A program made the position numbers and the translations under genes. 64,000 nucleotides of DNA from Scedosporium boydii (lineage: Eukaryota > Ascomycota > Sordariomycetes > Microascales > Microascaceae): contig NJFT01000058.1 of assembly GCA_002221725.1 (NCBI GenBank), positions 1 to 64,000 on the forward strand, given 5' to 3'. The notes below the pieces were generated by a model, which did not search any database, had not been told where the DNA came from, and saw only the letters and a list, made by a program, of their open reading frames with translations. Shown here in pieces: positions 24,409 through 35,886 of the stretch (within the stretch, counting starts at the first letter, position 1; every line of letters begins with the position of its first letter).

Positions 24409-25086
24409 CTACAGGGGGCGGGTCTGAGGAGGAAGATTACTACCGCACCATGTCCTGGAAAGCCCCTGCTCTGAATCCCCCAAAACAGGATCATACTTGG
24501 GCTTCGGAACCGCCCATACCTTCTCATAATCGCCACCACTCTTGATAAAATCCCAGTCGCCACCACAGTACGCCCCCATCATAGTGTAGCCACTTAATTC
24601 AATATCTGCCAATGTCTTCCTGGCATCTTCGACCTCAATTCCATGTCCCGTCCCAGGCGTGAGGAGCTTGAACTCAGCTTCGGGCTTGGTATTGTGCGTT
24701 TTGTGGGCTACTCCAGCAGGGATGACAAAAACGTCGCCGGCTTGCGCATCGAGTTCGACTCCGCCATCCTCCCATGCCGAGCCATATGTATTCTTGTCCA
24801 AATCCTCCGATGTATCTGCCACGCCAAACCGGATCGTCGCTGTGCCCGAGAGGACAGCCATGCACTCGTGTGCTTTCGAATGGTAGTGTGATTCTTGTGT
24901 TGGACCGTAGCGAAATATCCATGAGACTTTCCATCCATTGTTATGGAACATATCCCAGACCTCGATAGGATTGCAGTGGGGGCGACCGGGTTTCATTCCT
25001 AGGACATTCCTGTAGTGTAGGAGAGGCCGCGGAGAGTTGGGTACAAGATCGGTAGGGAAGAGATGGTATTTCCTGACCTCAACCAT
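24409..25086 (-). CDS. Cupin-domain protein
   Basis: 225 aa from the ATG at 25086, which has a good context (AACCATGG). An upstream extension begins only with TTG. Both cupin motifs are exact. Motif 1, G(X)5HXH(X)4E(X)6G, covers residues 61-81 (GPTQESHYHSKAHECMAVLSG), and motif 2, G(X)5PXG(X)2H(X)3N, is GDVFVIPAGVAHKTHN. His67, His69, Glu74 and the motif-2 His can bind a metal. It resembles the YjlB-like single-cupin proteins; reaction and substrate are unknown. No signal peptide, so probably cytosolic. No intron. Confidence 0.85.
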   Translation of the reverse strand: MVEVRKYHLFPTDLVPNSPRPLLHYRNVLGMKPGRPHCNPIEVWDMFHNNGWKVSWIFRYGPTQESHYHSKAHECMAVLSGTATIRFGVADTSEDLDKNTYGSAWEDGGVELDAQAGDVFVIPAGVAHKTHNTKPEAEFKLLTPGTGHGIEVEDARKTLADIELSGYTMMGAYCGGDWDFIKSGGDYEKVWAVPKPKYDPVLGDSEQGLSRTWCGSNLPPQTRPL

Positions 25087-26395
25087 GGTTGGCGTGCGCG
25101 CATAATGCTCGGAGCTCGGGGTCTGATGGGCGCAGGGTGGGATGGAGGGTGGCAATGACAGGCTATGGGAGTTCTCAGTGTCTGTATAGAGAAGAGAGAT
25201 TAAGATACGGGATCATTGGGCAGCTAATGCCGCACGTCTTGCGTCTTACATCCTACGCTCTTCAGGGATGCAGGTGTCCTCCAACTGCTTCCTTTATCTT
25301 TAACACTAGTTGGAGAAGAGTGAGGGGGGACGTCAGTTCGGGATCTAGATCCGAGATGCCGGAGACATGTGCCGTCGGTGTTCGGTCTTTACACCTCGTG
25401 ATGTTGGTCGTCCCCGCACAGGCCTTGACCGGGACTAATAGCGATTAGCCCATTTAAGTGGATTCTGGTAGCATATACATGTTCATGATCTCTTCCCATG
25501 CACCAACAGAGGTGGCCACAGTTAGCGATGAAAATTTCCCGCTTATCGTCTTACCCGCCGCGAAGGTATGATTACATGTCGCATTCCCCAAACTACGGGA
25601 CCCTGGGAAGCCGGGATATTGGAACTGGGATTGTATCAAACATAAATAAATTAATATTCAGGGGCATTGGTGTTGATTGATGTACAGTCAGTATATGCGC
25701 ACTGCTTGCCGAGCGTGGGCGTATCGCGTTGCGGCTCGCCGATATCTAAGTCGCTTGGCAAGTATGCTACGCCATGTATCTTAAACTAGCTCCTCTCAAG
25801 TCCGAGTTTTGCCTTTCTTTAGTACGATCCACAGATACGCGTAAAATGAGCTAGGTCGGATGGTACCTTACCGGGAGCAGGTGGCGGTGAGAACAGGTAG
25901 CGAACCCTGTTGTGGAAGCTTTGCGTCGTTGGGTCATCGCGGATCACTCATTCCAGGCTTCCACGCTGGGTGGGAAACTAACAGGGTGCTTGCTCACCGT
26001 GGCCATCGAAACCCTCGAGTTCTTCGCTCTTCGGGTTCAGCTAAGCTCCATCTCGGGACTGGGGCCCGTGGCCGCTGACGGAAGTGGATTCCGGACAGTC
26101 CATCAGTTCGGAAACGGATACCGGTACCACAGCATTCCACATATTTCGCTCACACGAAAACTGGGCTGACACGCCGAATATAAGTGCTTGGCCCGGTTAT
26201 GGGCGCGAACATGATCGCCTGATCAGAACGAGGCCTGTGTGTCGAAATTTTAACTCTCTTCTCCGCATTGCGTTATAGCCCACTCGAGAGCGCCTGGGCA
26301 ATATTGCTGCAGCTTGAGGATTGCCCCTAAGCCCCATTTCCCCTTTTCCTTCCCTCTCATCAAAGACCCACAGCCCACTATTGGGACGTTTCATG
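25087..26395. other. Divergent intergenic region between cupin and P5C reductase
   Basis: About 1.3 kb separating two divergently transcribed genes, so it should hold both promoters. Only short open frames are present. No motif stands out. Confidence 0.45.
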
Positions 26396-27326
26396 ATGTC
26401 GAAGGATTTGGTGGTTGTTATTATTGGCTGCGGTATGTTTCCCCAACCCGCCCGGGATCACTTTCCAGCATTAGCCTAATGTTTTCATCGCGAGGATTGC
26501 AGGAAGCATTGGAACTTCCATCGCGTTGGGTATTTTAGATTCCCAATGTGAAAATGGGTCCAGTGGCCGTGTTATAGCTACAGTGGAGAGTGAGCTCTCA
26601 AAGCAGAGGGTCGAGAGTGCCCTTCAAAAACACTCACAACGGCTCAGTGTCGGGCTGGCAAGTCAGAACCTGGATTCCGTCCGCGAAGCAGATGTCGTTA
26701 TTCTCGCTGTCAAGCCTTTCAAAAGAGACGAGTTCCTAGGTGTGAAGGAGATCCGCCAAGCCCTTCAGGGTAAGCTCCTCATTAGCATCATGGCGGGTAT
26801 TTCAACCACTCTTCTTTCAGAGGTGATCAATGAAGGGGAGAACAGCAATCCCTGCCAGATCATTCGCGCCATGCCGAACATGGCGGCTCGGATAAAGCAG
26901 GCAATGACGCTCTTGACGTCCACACCGGGCACGGTTGTTCGCGAGAACCTTGAGATTGCGTCCTGGATATTCAGCCAGGTTGGCGATTACCAGTACATCC
27001 CGGAGCTGCGATTCAACATTGCGGGTCCCATTGTTGGTTGCGCCGGGTCGCTGTTCGCCTTGGCCATCGACGGACTTCTCGATGCTGCGGTCGCGGAGGG
27101 TATGAGGCGGAAAGATGCCGAGAAAATGGCGGTGCGCAGTGCGGTGGGTATGCTGAATCTGATTGTCGATGGGACACACCCAACTCTGCTTCGCGAGCAG
27201 GTTGCTTCTCCTGGAGGAGCCTCCATCAGGGCGTTGCTACAGCTTGAGAGCCATGGAGTCCGCTATGCATTCTCTGATGCCATTATGAAGGCTTCAGAGA
27301 GAATGGCTAACATGAGCAAAAGCTAG
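26396..27326 (+). CDS. Pyrroline-5-carboxylate reductase
   Basis: Last step of proline synthesis: P5C plus NAD(P)H to proline. 286 aa in two exons, 26396-26432 and 26503-27326. The 70-nt intron splits the codon inside the nucleotide-binding loop. The joined N-terminus, VVVIIGCGSIGTSIALGIL, supplies GxGxxG at residues 11-16. An in-frame ATG lies one codon upstream at 26393. RAMPNMAARIKQAMTLL matches the RxMPNxP region, and EQVASPGGASIRALLQLE with GVRYAFSDAI is the C-terminal P5CR signature. Length is normal. Its position 6 kb before the proline catabolic pair is unusual, because it runs the reverse reaction. It may be a second copy beside a housekeeping PRO3; this window cannot tell. Confidence 0.92.
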
Positions 27327-27897
27327 TAGTAGATAATATCTCATATGTTTCACACGCAAGAATAATAATAGAGACTCTACTCCGCGGTCCCCCATTCGCC
27401 TAAAAGAGTTTTGCACGGGCTGGGAGCTCTTCAGGTAAACTATTAAGTAGAAGTAATAATCTTTTAAGGCCATAACAGCCAAGCTCATTACCAACAAACA
27501 GTTGTATCATCTTGCTGTTAAAAGTCTGCTCAAGACTGAGATTTGGCCTTCTAGCCTGGGAACAATTTGACAAAATACATCGGGCACTACAAAAGTAGAA
27601 AACTTTAAATAAGCGTACTCGTTGATAAGGAACTTATCTTGTGTTAGCCATGTCTCAATTCTAATGGGATAAATCACAGTTGTCTTTAAGCTAAATACAA
27701 AGCATCAATGTATAAAATGACATGCGTGATGTCCACTCAATTCGTACGATTCAGGCAAAATTTCAACATGCTAGGAGAGTTGTCATAGAGCATCGCTGGA
27801 CGGTATATGTAGATACGTCAATTGATAACTATCTCAGACCTCATCAGATTAATGAGCAGGAATAACAGCGAAACGCTTGTGCACACAGGCGCCCACA

Positions 27898-27955
<58 letters not shown>

Positions 27956-27979
27956 CTTGCTCTCACAAAAATCCTGGGA
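27327..27979. other. Convergent intergenic region with (TC)n
   Basis: 3' flanks of P5C reductase and the monooxygenase. It holds a TC microsatellite at 27901-27953 and no gene. Confidence 0.5.
27901..27953. repeat. (TC)26 microsatellite
   Basis: Uninterrupted TC dinucleotides for about 53 bp, just beyond the 3' end of the monooxygenase gene. Confidence 0.95.
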
Positions 27980-29980
27980 TTAGTCCTTCAGGATGTTTGT
28001 GTTGTTCAAATACCAAGTGAATGAGTCGATATCGTCAATAGATGGTTCTTTTTCGGCCACAACCAAGCCGTTACCAAACCACCCAAAATCATTCCCATCG
28101 TACGGACTCATATCAAAGTCCTCCCACCTCACCGATCGAAGCGTGCGGATGGCGTGGAGACTGCTCCCGGGCCATAGCGCCGTCACACGTCCACGTCGCT
28201 TGTCTCCGCGCGACGTTCCGGGGGGCATAGTTTTGTACCAACTGTCACATTCTTCGGCGTAAACGGTCCGTTCGAAATACTTCTCGCAGTGGTTGGTAAA
28301 AGCGTCCACACACTTGCGCCTCGGTTCGATGACGCCAATGTTCTCGTAGGCGAGTTTCCCAAGGATCTGCCCAACATAATTATGTGTAGCTTCAATCATG
28401 ATGAGCAGATTACCAGCGCCTTGGAATGCGTTAGGACCCAATGACTGGAAGAAGTTTGGAAAGTTGTCGGTACAAAGTCCAAGGTACGACTCAGGACGGT
28501 GCGCATACCGCTCACGCAAGTTGACGCCTCCACGGCCGTAAATGGGAAAACGGGAAGCTCCAGGAGAGGTCTGGAATCCTGTGGCACAGATAATGGCATC
28601 CACAGGATGATGCACCCCATCGACAGTGAAGATACCTCTCTCATCTACGTGTGAGATGGCAGTTGGGATAACGTTCACCTTGGGCGACGTCAAAGCCTCG
28701 AGGTACCCGGGGCCTGGGGTCAGACGTTTGCACAGGGGCGGAAACGTGGGTAGTAGGTGCTCAAAAATTTCCGGCTTAGATTGAAGTCTCCTTTTCATGT
28801 CTGCCGTATACTTTGCCCGGGCTTCTTCTTGTTCCGGGCTTCCGCTCTGTGTGATGGCAATCCGGCTCTGAATCTCGAACTCGAGCGATCGGCGGTACGC
28901 CAGGTAGGCCTCGCGATCACGTCCCCACAACAGCTTTTCTTCGTCCGTGTAGGCGAAGTTGTCCCCTTTGCCCCCAGTTCGTCGCTTTATCTCTTCTTCG
29001 CCCTGCCCTTGTGCGATCCAGGTGCGTCCACGGACATAATGATCCATGGACTTGACTAAGGGCTCGAGGGCCGGCGCGATCTGAATGCCGCTGCTGCCAG
29101 CTCCAATCAAAGCGACAGACTTGTCCTATAATGAACGTCAATATCTCGTATTAAAAACTAATGAAACACTCGCGGTGAGTTCGTACCTTAGGATCGAAAT
29201 CGGGATCCCAACCGGCGCTGTGCAGAAGCGTTCCTTTGAATTGATGAAGTCCCTTAATATCCGGCCACGTCCACTCGTTCAACACTCCTTCCCCAGTCAT
29301 GAGAACATCGGCATTGTCTTCATAAGTAAGTCCAGTTTTCATGTTCCGAATCTGGACAAACCACTTGCTGGCCGTTTCGCTCCAACGAGCACCGACACAC
29401 TTCTGCTCGAAGCGGACCCGCTTCCTGACATCATACTTGTCGGCCACACGTTTCCAGTATTCGAGAATTTCCGGAGAACCGGCGAAGAAATGATTCCATT
29501 TCGGCCAGGATTCGAAGCTGAGCTGATATGAGTGGGAGGGGACGTCTATTGAGTGCGCGTCGTTTTAGTGTTGTAAGTCTATAAAGGGCTTGCTGTTCCC
29601 GCCAGTGGAAAGTAAAAAGGGGCAATGGAAGAAGCCTTACCACAAGCACATCCTGGATATCTGTTTTCAAACCAGGTGCCACCCACTTCTGGGTTCTTCT
29701 CATATATGACGAGTTCCAAATTGGGCACTCTTTTCATGAATTCAATCGCGCCGACGATACCGGAGACACCAGCTCCGATATAGATCAGCTTTAGCGGTCT
29801 CGCCTCATCGATACACCGCTCCGAAATGAGAGTCGTCGCGTCCGGTTGATTTTGAATTCCGTGTACTCCGTTTGGCACCGAATTGGCATCCTGTTTGAGC
29901 ACACCAACTGGGAATGTTGTCATTCGGGTTCCGTTCTCGTGCGTAACACCCACCGTGCCGTTTGCTTGAGCCGAAGGCAT
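27980..29980 (-). CDS. FAD-dependent Baeyer-Villiger-type monooxygenase
   Basis: 614 aa in three exons (29980-29641, 29545-29187, 29125-27980), introns of 95 and 61 nt, phases 1 and 0. It has two Rossmann motifs: GAGVSG at residues 69-74 for FAD and GAGSSG at 241-246 for NADPH. Between them FKGTLLHSAGWD at 216-227 is an exact match to the Baeyer-Villiger fingerprint FxGxxxHxxxW(P/D). The family inserts oxygen next to a ketone to give an ester or lactone, and many members tailor fungal secondary metabolites. Length is typical. Substrate is not predictable. The gene lies between P5C reductase and the SDR. No secretion signal or membrane anchor. Confidence 0.9.
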
Positions 29981-31343
29981 GTCTCTGAGTATTCCAAGTT
30001 TCTTGAGGTAAAGAATAAAGGTACGATCTGCAGAACGAGAACAGAAATGGTTGAGGAGGATGGCTTTAGTCAGTAGTCAAGGATATCTCGCGACAAATAT
30101 CAGATACTCCGATAATATATTTGTAGTACCAAAGTTCATATAATTATTAGCCCTGTAACCAAAATGTGAAGTTTAGGAAAGCTCGGAGATAGATTTCGAT
30201 GCATTTCTGGTCATGGGAACTCCATCGGACTCTTGCTCCGAGATAATGTCGGTTGATACGGACGTACGATCCGAAGATGAGGATGCCACGTGAATGGCTA
30301 GCAAAGGTTAGACCACGAGGACTCGGGCTAGCAGCCGAAGGCAGAGGTGACAAGGAGCTCATGTGGGTACGAAGGAATGAGTACTCTCCGTAGATAAGGG
30401 CAGTCTAGGTACAAATGATTCTCATAACATGAGGCTTTCGATGAAAACATCTATGCAAGTCCCGTAACACGAGAAAGCCACAACGAGTGTCGGCATTGTT
30501 TGGCGCAGTTCTTGCCTCCGCTATACTAAATCCAGGTTGTTCTCGAGCGCTTCCGCCCTTCCTATTTGCCCACTACAGTCTGTGTTCTTGGGGGATCACC
30601 TGGATTCCCTGTTCTCCGGTTCCAACCACGTTCGTAACGCAGAACCTCCCAGTACGTCTTTGCGAAGGAACTTGAGGGTGGGTGGAGGGGAGAGGGAAGG
30701 GGATCATTAAGCGCCATCGAACCACCCGCGCCGAGGAACTCGTCGGGGTCTGGCAACCGATCAACAGGAGATTATTATTGCTTAATCTAGTATGCAGTTC
30801 CGGCTTGAATTCCAATGTCACAGTGGAGGGGTGGGTGAGAAACCTCAAAGAACCGGCAAAGCCCGGAACTCGAGCTTCTGAATCCTTTTGACCAACACGT
30901 GCAGAGCGGGTCGACGCACACCATTTACCCAACATAATTTCAAAGAGGTTCAGTTCAGGTAGTGCTTCCCAGCTGAAGAGGACAGGGGTATCTACTATCG
31001 CCTGCAAGCAACTACTAGTAGCACACCTGTTGCCTGGCTGACCCTTTTAACGGACTAATAGAGCTTGTGCTATTCCTTAGAGTAGTAAGTCTGAAGAGCA
31101 GCGCGAAAGTATTATTTCTGGGTCCAAAAGATGTTTTTTTATTAAAGACAATGCGTATCTTGTACGAAGTACAGGTTCACCGTTCAATCTACCGTTCGCA
31201 AAATTTCCAATTTCCATTATTCTTCCAATTGAGAAGTGGTGGAGTGCTGTGGAGCAACGCTGGCCAGCAAGTACCAACTGAAGTTCTGTCATCAGGTGAG
31301 AAAAACGAAGAAGGGGAGAGAGGAAAAAAAAAAAATTGGCCAA

Positions 31344-31364
31344 GGGGGGGGGGGGGGGGGGGGG
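31344..31364. repeat. Homopolymer (G)21
   Basis: 21 consecutive G on the plus strand, 8 bases after a 12-A run. Long G runs in fungal genomes are rare and may also be a sequencing or assembly artefact. Confidence 0.9.
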
Positions 31365-31753
31365 AGAGGAAGTCCCATTCTAGCTTGATGCGTAACTTTA
31401 ATCTTCAGACTAATAATATCCATCTGGGTAATGCAAAGGAAGTGATAGTGATAACTGATAGCCGTATGTAGGCCGAAGCAATGTCAGTCACGATGTCGGA
31501 TACGGTTTCCGCTCGCTTTCGCTCTTTCAGACCATCAAGTATCCACCTGAGCGACATATGAAAACTACCAATGACACATACGCCACATACCTTTGAGATA
31601 TAGCGAAGAACCTTAGATGATGGCGGGATGTAAGTCTACGGGCTGGCGATATGCAGAACAAACTGGCCGAGGCATGCGAATCATAGTTCATAGCATCACC
31701 TAGATTAAATGTAAAGCTTTCACTATACCAGCAATCACATAGTCGCGCTTACC

Positions 31754-31846
31754 ATCTCGTGCTCATCATATCATGCTCATTATATCATGCTCGCCATATC
31801 GTGGTGGCAGCAATATTGTGCTCGTCACATCGTATTCGTCATATTA
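31754..31846. repeat. Imperfect tandem repeat, unit about 14 bp
   Basis: About six degenerate units near ATCRTGCTCRYCAT run head to tail. No coding frame goes through it convincingly. Confidence 0.7.
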
Positions 31847-32074
31847 CGCACCATAAACTGATTCAGTCGAAAGTCAATCGTGACTAGGCAATGGAGATGG
31901 AAAGCTATTAGGACACCAACCTGGGAGTCTAAGGGTACATTCACATCCCTCTGCACATTCATGACGCTGCTCGCGTAAGTGCTCTGCGTATATTTTTGGC
32001 CTCTATCTAGAGTCTAGCTATGTAGTAGCAACGGAGACGGCGACAGTGATGTCGAAGAGAGAGCGTCGAGTCTC

Positions 32075-32978
32075 CTAAACACAGCGGGCACCATCCACAA
32101 GAATTTCCACACCGCTAATAATTGAGCTGGCATCATCCGCGAGGAAAAGAGCTACATTAGCCACGTCGGAAGGCTCGACTAGACGGCCGATGGGAATAGC
32201 CTCACACTTGGCCTTGATTATGTCGGCAGGGACAGGACCATCTGCAATGCCTGCGAACTTGTTAAGGAGCGGCGTGTTCCCAGAAGTCGGGCAAATGGTG
32301 TTAAACCGGAGCTGGTCTCTGGCAAATTCGAGAGCCATGGATTTGGTTGCAGAAGAGACCCCAGCCTTGGTCGCATTGTACCATGTCTGCAGGGCACCGG
32401 GTCGAATGGCGTTCTCGCTGGAGATAACGATGGTCGAACCGGGTCCATTCTTCTTCATTTCGGGAACGAGGATCTTGGAGGCAAGATAGACACTCTTGAC
32501 GTTGACGTCAAAGAGGCGCGTGAACTCCTCGATGGTCACGTCGAGGCCAGACTTATTTGGATAAGACCAGCCGGCGTTGTGGACAACAATGGACGGGCAT
32601 TTTCCGAAGCGTGCAGTTGATGTTTCGAGCTGGAATAGGGTCATCAATTAGCAAAAAGGAATGCTTGTCAAACCAAACAGAACCTCCCCGGCGGCGACCC
32701 CTTCCGGAAGGGAAAAAAGGAAAATTATCATAATAACAAAATAATACAAAAGCAGTTTCTTGTCTTACCGCCTTGCGCCAACTAGCCTCCTCGGCAACGT
32801 TGGCCTTGATCTGATAGGCTTGCTTCTCAGTGTAGCCATCGACCGGGCCGTCGACAGCTTGAAGATCCATGCCCAAGACAACGGCGCCTTCGCGAACGAA
32901 GGCCTCGAGAATGCCCCGCCCGAAGCCCTGGGTAGAGCCGGAGACAAGAGCAATTTTTCCTTCTAGGCGACCGGGCAT
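32075..32978 (-). CDS. Short-chain dehydrogenase/reductase (classical SDR)
   Basis: NAD(P)-dependent oxidoreductase of 254 aa, two exons (32978-32769 and 32629-32075), with a 139-nt intron joined in phase 0. The cofactor motif GSTQGFG is at residues 14-20, HNAG near 87-90 corresponds to NNAG, and the catalytic set is Ser140/141, Tyr154 and Lys158 in YNATK. The C-terminal ISGVEILVDGA is typical of FabG-like and glucose-dehydrogenase-like members. The start codon begins MPGRLEGKIALVSG, correctly spaced before the nucleotide motif. It is divergent from proline dehydrogenase, with 486 bp between starts, so the two may share a promoter. Substrate unknown. Confidence 0.9.
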
Positions 32979-33464
32979 GTTAACTTGATAGTACAGGAAC
33001 TGATGAGAAGAGAACGCGCTCGTATGGATCTACAGCTGGGATCCTGAAAGGGTCCTTCATGCGTATTTTGAAAGAGTCCAAAGGTCCTGTAAACTTGGAG
33101 ATATTTTGGGTTATCCGCACATCGGGCCGAGATGGGAATAGTGCAATGGAGTCGTCGGTTTCCTGTTCCGACGCAAGATCGCGGTCGAACCGAAACTACG
33201 CGCTCCTACGTCCCACATCTTTTTGTCGCCGATCCGGTTCCACGGCGCTGGCCAATCGGTCAAGTCTCGCGACCCCGCCGACGTATCACTCCGTCCATCT
33301 CTGCATCACGCACCTGCGTGTGAGTTGTGACACATCAGGGTCACGTGGGCAGTATGGCTTACTGAAAGGCAGATATAATTCGGTTTTACTGGTATCTGTG
33401 AGAAATTGCCGTCGACGCTCGTCCTGCTCTCTCACCGTCTATTCTCAACGTCAGTCTCCCAAAC
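32979..33464. promoter_or_regulatory. Divergent promoter region, SDR / proline dehydrogenase
   Basis: 486 bp between two start codons facing away from each other. No clear pair of PrnA-type CCGG half-sites was found on reading; a single CCGG lies near 33235. Shared control is inference from geometry only. Confidence 0.35.
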
Positions 33465-35153
33465 ATGTCGTTCCCAGGAAGGCTAAGCTTGCGGCATGCG
33501 ACACGGCGGTACTTCGTCGCGCCCCCTCGGCACGCAATCCGATCTTCGTCGAGCTTTACGCAACCTACGGCCTGGTGGAAGAAGGCCACCCTCCGAGAAA
33601 GAAAGTTCATGTACGCCGCGGGAGGCACTAGTATAGCCATTGTCGGAACATTGTGGGCAAGGAAAGGTGGAAGTCAACATGGAGACGATGTACGGGACTT
33701 GAAGGCCCTTTCAACGGTGCCTCTAAGCAAGCTTTGTTCAGGATGGATGTGAGCGCGTTATTCACACCTCCCTCCTGATGAAGATGTAGTGAAGTTCTGC
33801 AGATGCAAATACTGACTAAATGACGGGAATTGCTTAGTGCCTTCGCGTTCTGCTCCTCGCCGGCCTGGGTCGATATGAGCGAGTCTCTATACAAAATTCT
33901 TTCTAAAATCCCTATCGTCTCCTCCATCACAGATATGTTCGTCATGCGGATATTTTTCAGTCAGTTCCTTGGAGGAGAGACAACTGAAGAATGCATTCCC
34001 AAGATTGAACTTTTGCGCAAGAATGAAGTCGGCGCTCTGCTTGGTTATAACATCGAAGCGCAATTAGATGGGTCTAGCAAGGATCCTCAACTGATCCATA
34101 AGCAGACAAAGAATGTCCTGGCTTCCATTGAGACCCAAGGCCAATTGGCTAAGAAGTTTCAACCCGACACAAGCGCGACTGGTGGCGACAATCGATTCTG
34201 GGTTAGGATCAAGATGACCGGTCTGCTCCCTCATCCCAATGCTCTCTATCACGGCTCCCAGGCGATATTGAAGGCTAGAGCAAAGAAGGGACTTGACAAG
34301 GATGTCCCATATCCGGGATTGCCCCACGATGGGGACTGGAATGCGGCCCTCAATGGAGAAGGCGTCACGCCAGCAGACCGTGAACAGTTGCTCAGCCTGC
34401 GGACTACTCTGGAAACCATTGCTAGCAAGGCACGGGAGAATAATGTGCGCATTGTCATTGATGCCGAACAGTCGTGGTACCAGCCTGTGATTGACAGTCT
34501 GACCGACGAGCTCATGCAAAAATACAATGCTTTGAACGGACCGGCCACCTGCATTGCCTCGTTTCAAGCATACCTTCGCCGATACCCACAGCTTCTTGAC
34601 CAGCAGATTCGTCGGGCCGAGGAGAAAGGATACAAGTTACTCTTCAAGCAGGTCAGGGGAGCTTACATGGTTACTGAAGCGGAAAGGTGGAGAAAAGAAA
34701 GCAGGGAAGGAGAAGGGCCTGTTTGGTCAACCAAGGCAGAGACAGATGCCAGTTTCAATTATGGAGTTGAGAAGACGCTCTCTATAATTGCTGATCAGGT
34801 TAAAAAGACGGGTCATCCCAGGATTAGTGCTGTGTTTGCTACTCATAATTCCATCAGCATTGACCTCGGAATCCAGCTGCTGGAGAAATATGGGCTTGCT
34901 GAGCGCAGGAGCGGTGACGACAGGCTTTTCGTTTCGAGTGAGACTGCCGGCAGCATTGCCTTTGCTCAACTCTATGGTGAGTTTCCTTCTTCCTTCGGTA
35001 GAAGTTGCCAGCCTACTAATTTTGCCTTCTCTCTCTAGGAATGAAAGATGACCTTACAAACAAAATAACGGGGTCCATTAGGACTGACGGCCAATTCCCA
35101 CTAGTGGTTAAGGTGAGCGTTATATATATATATTTTTTTTTTCTTTTTCCTTT

Positions 35154-35189
<36 letters not shown>

Positions 35190-35393
35190 CCAGCTCTAAC
35201 TAATTCCAATCATCTTATGTAGTCAGTAAACTATGGTGATTTGAAAGAATGCCTGCCGTTCCTAGCCAGGCGGGCCACTGAGAACAAGGCCATTCTTGAA
35301 GGAAGAGGTGGAGCTGCTGCGGAGAGGGTCCGGCTGGGTCGTGAAATCCGTCGACGTTTCTTGCCCTTCACCTCGGAAATGTCTATATCTTGA
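33465..35393 (+). CDS. prnD: Proline dehydrogenase (proline oxidase), mitochondrial
   Basis: FAD enzyme oxidising proline to P5C at the inner mitochondrial membrane. 555 aa, four exons: 33465-33748, 33838-34976, 35039-35112, 35223-35393; introns of 89, 62 and 110 nt in consistent phases. The N-terminus (MSFPGRLSLRHATRRYF) is Arg/Ser-rich without acids, a typical mitochondrial presequence. Barrel motifs include RIVIDAEQSWYQPVID, FKQVRGAYMVTEAERW, ISAVFATHNSISIDL, the QLYGMKDDLT block and, in exon 4, VNYGDLKECLPFLARRATENK; the order matches PUT1/PrnD. The last intron carries 34 consecutive T before its acceptor. The P5C dehydrogenase gene follows on the same strand. The symbol is by homology to A. 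nidulans prnD; orthology versus paralogy is open. Confidence 0.93.
35156..35189. repeat. (T)34 tract in proline dehydrogenase intron 3
   Basis: 34 T in a row between donor (GTGAGC at 35113) and acceptor (TAG ending 35222), forming an exaggerated polypyrimidine tract. Confidence 0.9.
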
Positions 35394-35886
35394 CTGGAAC
35401 TAGAGGTGTATTTAAGATTTCTCCAATTCCCAGCAAAAGCGTTAGGCCATAGTTTCAGGAGGCACACGTAATATGAAGATGGTGTGATCCGAGGATGGGA
35501 GTTCAAGCGTCGCGTAGCCGAAATAGTCTCAAACAAAAAAAAAAAAAAAAAAAAAAAATGAACACATACTCTAGCCGCGCCTCTCGAAATCAATGCCCCT
35601 TTAATGATGGACTCATAACGGTCACATTCCTTGATCGTGATCGAGGATATTAGGATTTTGCCGGTCTTGTCGGCTTATCCGTCAAGGGTTAAGGAGCTTG
35701 TCGGTATCCGTATCCGACAGGGACGGCGCGACCATGGCCTTCAAAAGCCAATCGATATTCCAGCCACTTCTCTTCCGATGCAACAGATAGGTAGTTATAT
35801 CTATTTGCTATTCTCAAGGATTGCTCTTACACTTTTCCTTCCTCAATCTTACGTTTGTGGCGGCATCACAGTTTATTACGCAAAAT
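35394..35886. other. Spacer between proline dehydrogenase and P5C dehydrogenase
   Basis: 493 bp between tandem genes, including an A24 run near 35535-35558. It should hold the 3' end of one gene and the promoter of the next. No gene. Confidence 0.5.

Larger units (their letters stand above)
29981..32074. other. 2.1-kb intergenic region with simple repeats
   Basis: No supported gene; open frames are short and overlapping. It contains G21 at 31344-31364, preceded by an A-run, and a 14-bp imperfect tandem repeat at 31754-31846. The first several hundred bases serve as promoter of the monooxygenase. Confidence 0.45.

Noticed and set aside
24249..24566. 105-codon minus-strand frame with a poly-Phe run
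   Set aside because: Created by the A35 homopolymer and overlapping the cupin 3' end.
25087..25155. Upstream extension of the cupin frame (23 codons)
   Set aside because: Begins with TTG; the ATG at 25086 has a good context and gives the complete cupin fold.
27900..27960. TC repeat considered as a CRISPR or regulatory array
   Set aside because: A simple dinucleotide microsatellite in a fungal genome.
33386..33640. Minus-strand frames over the start of proline dehydrogenase and many similar overlaps
   Set aside because: Shadows of real genes with no domain content.
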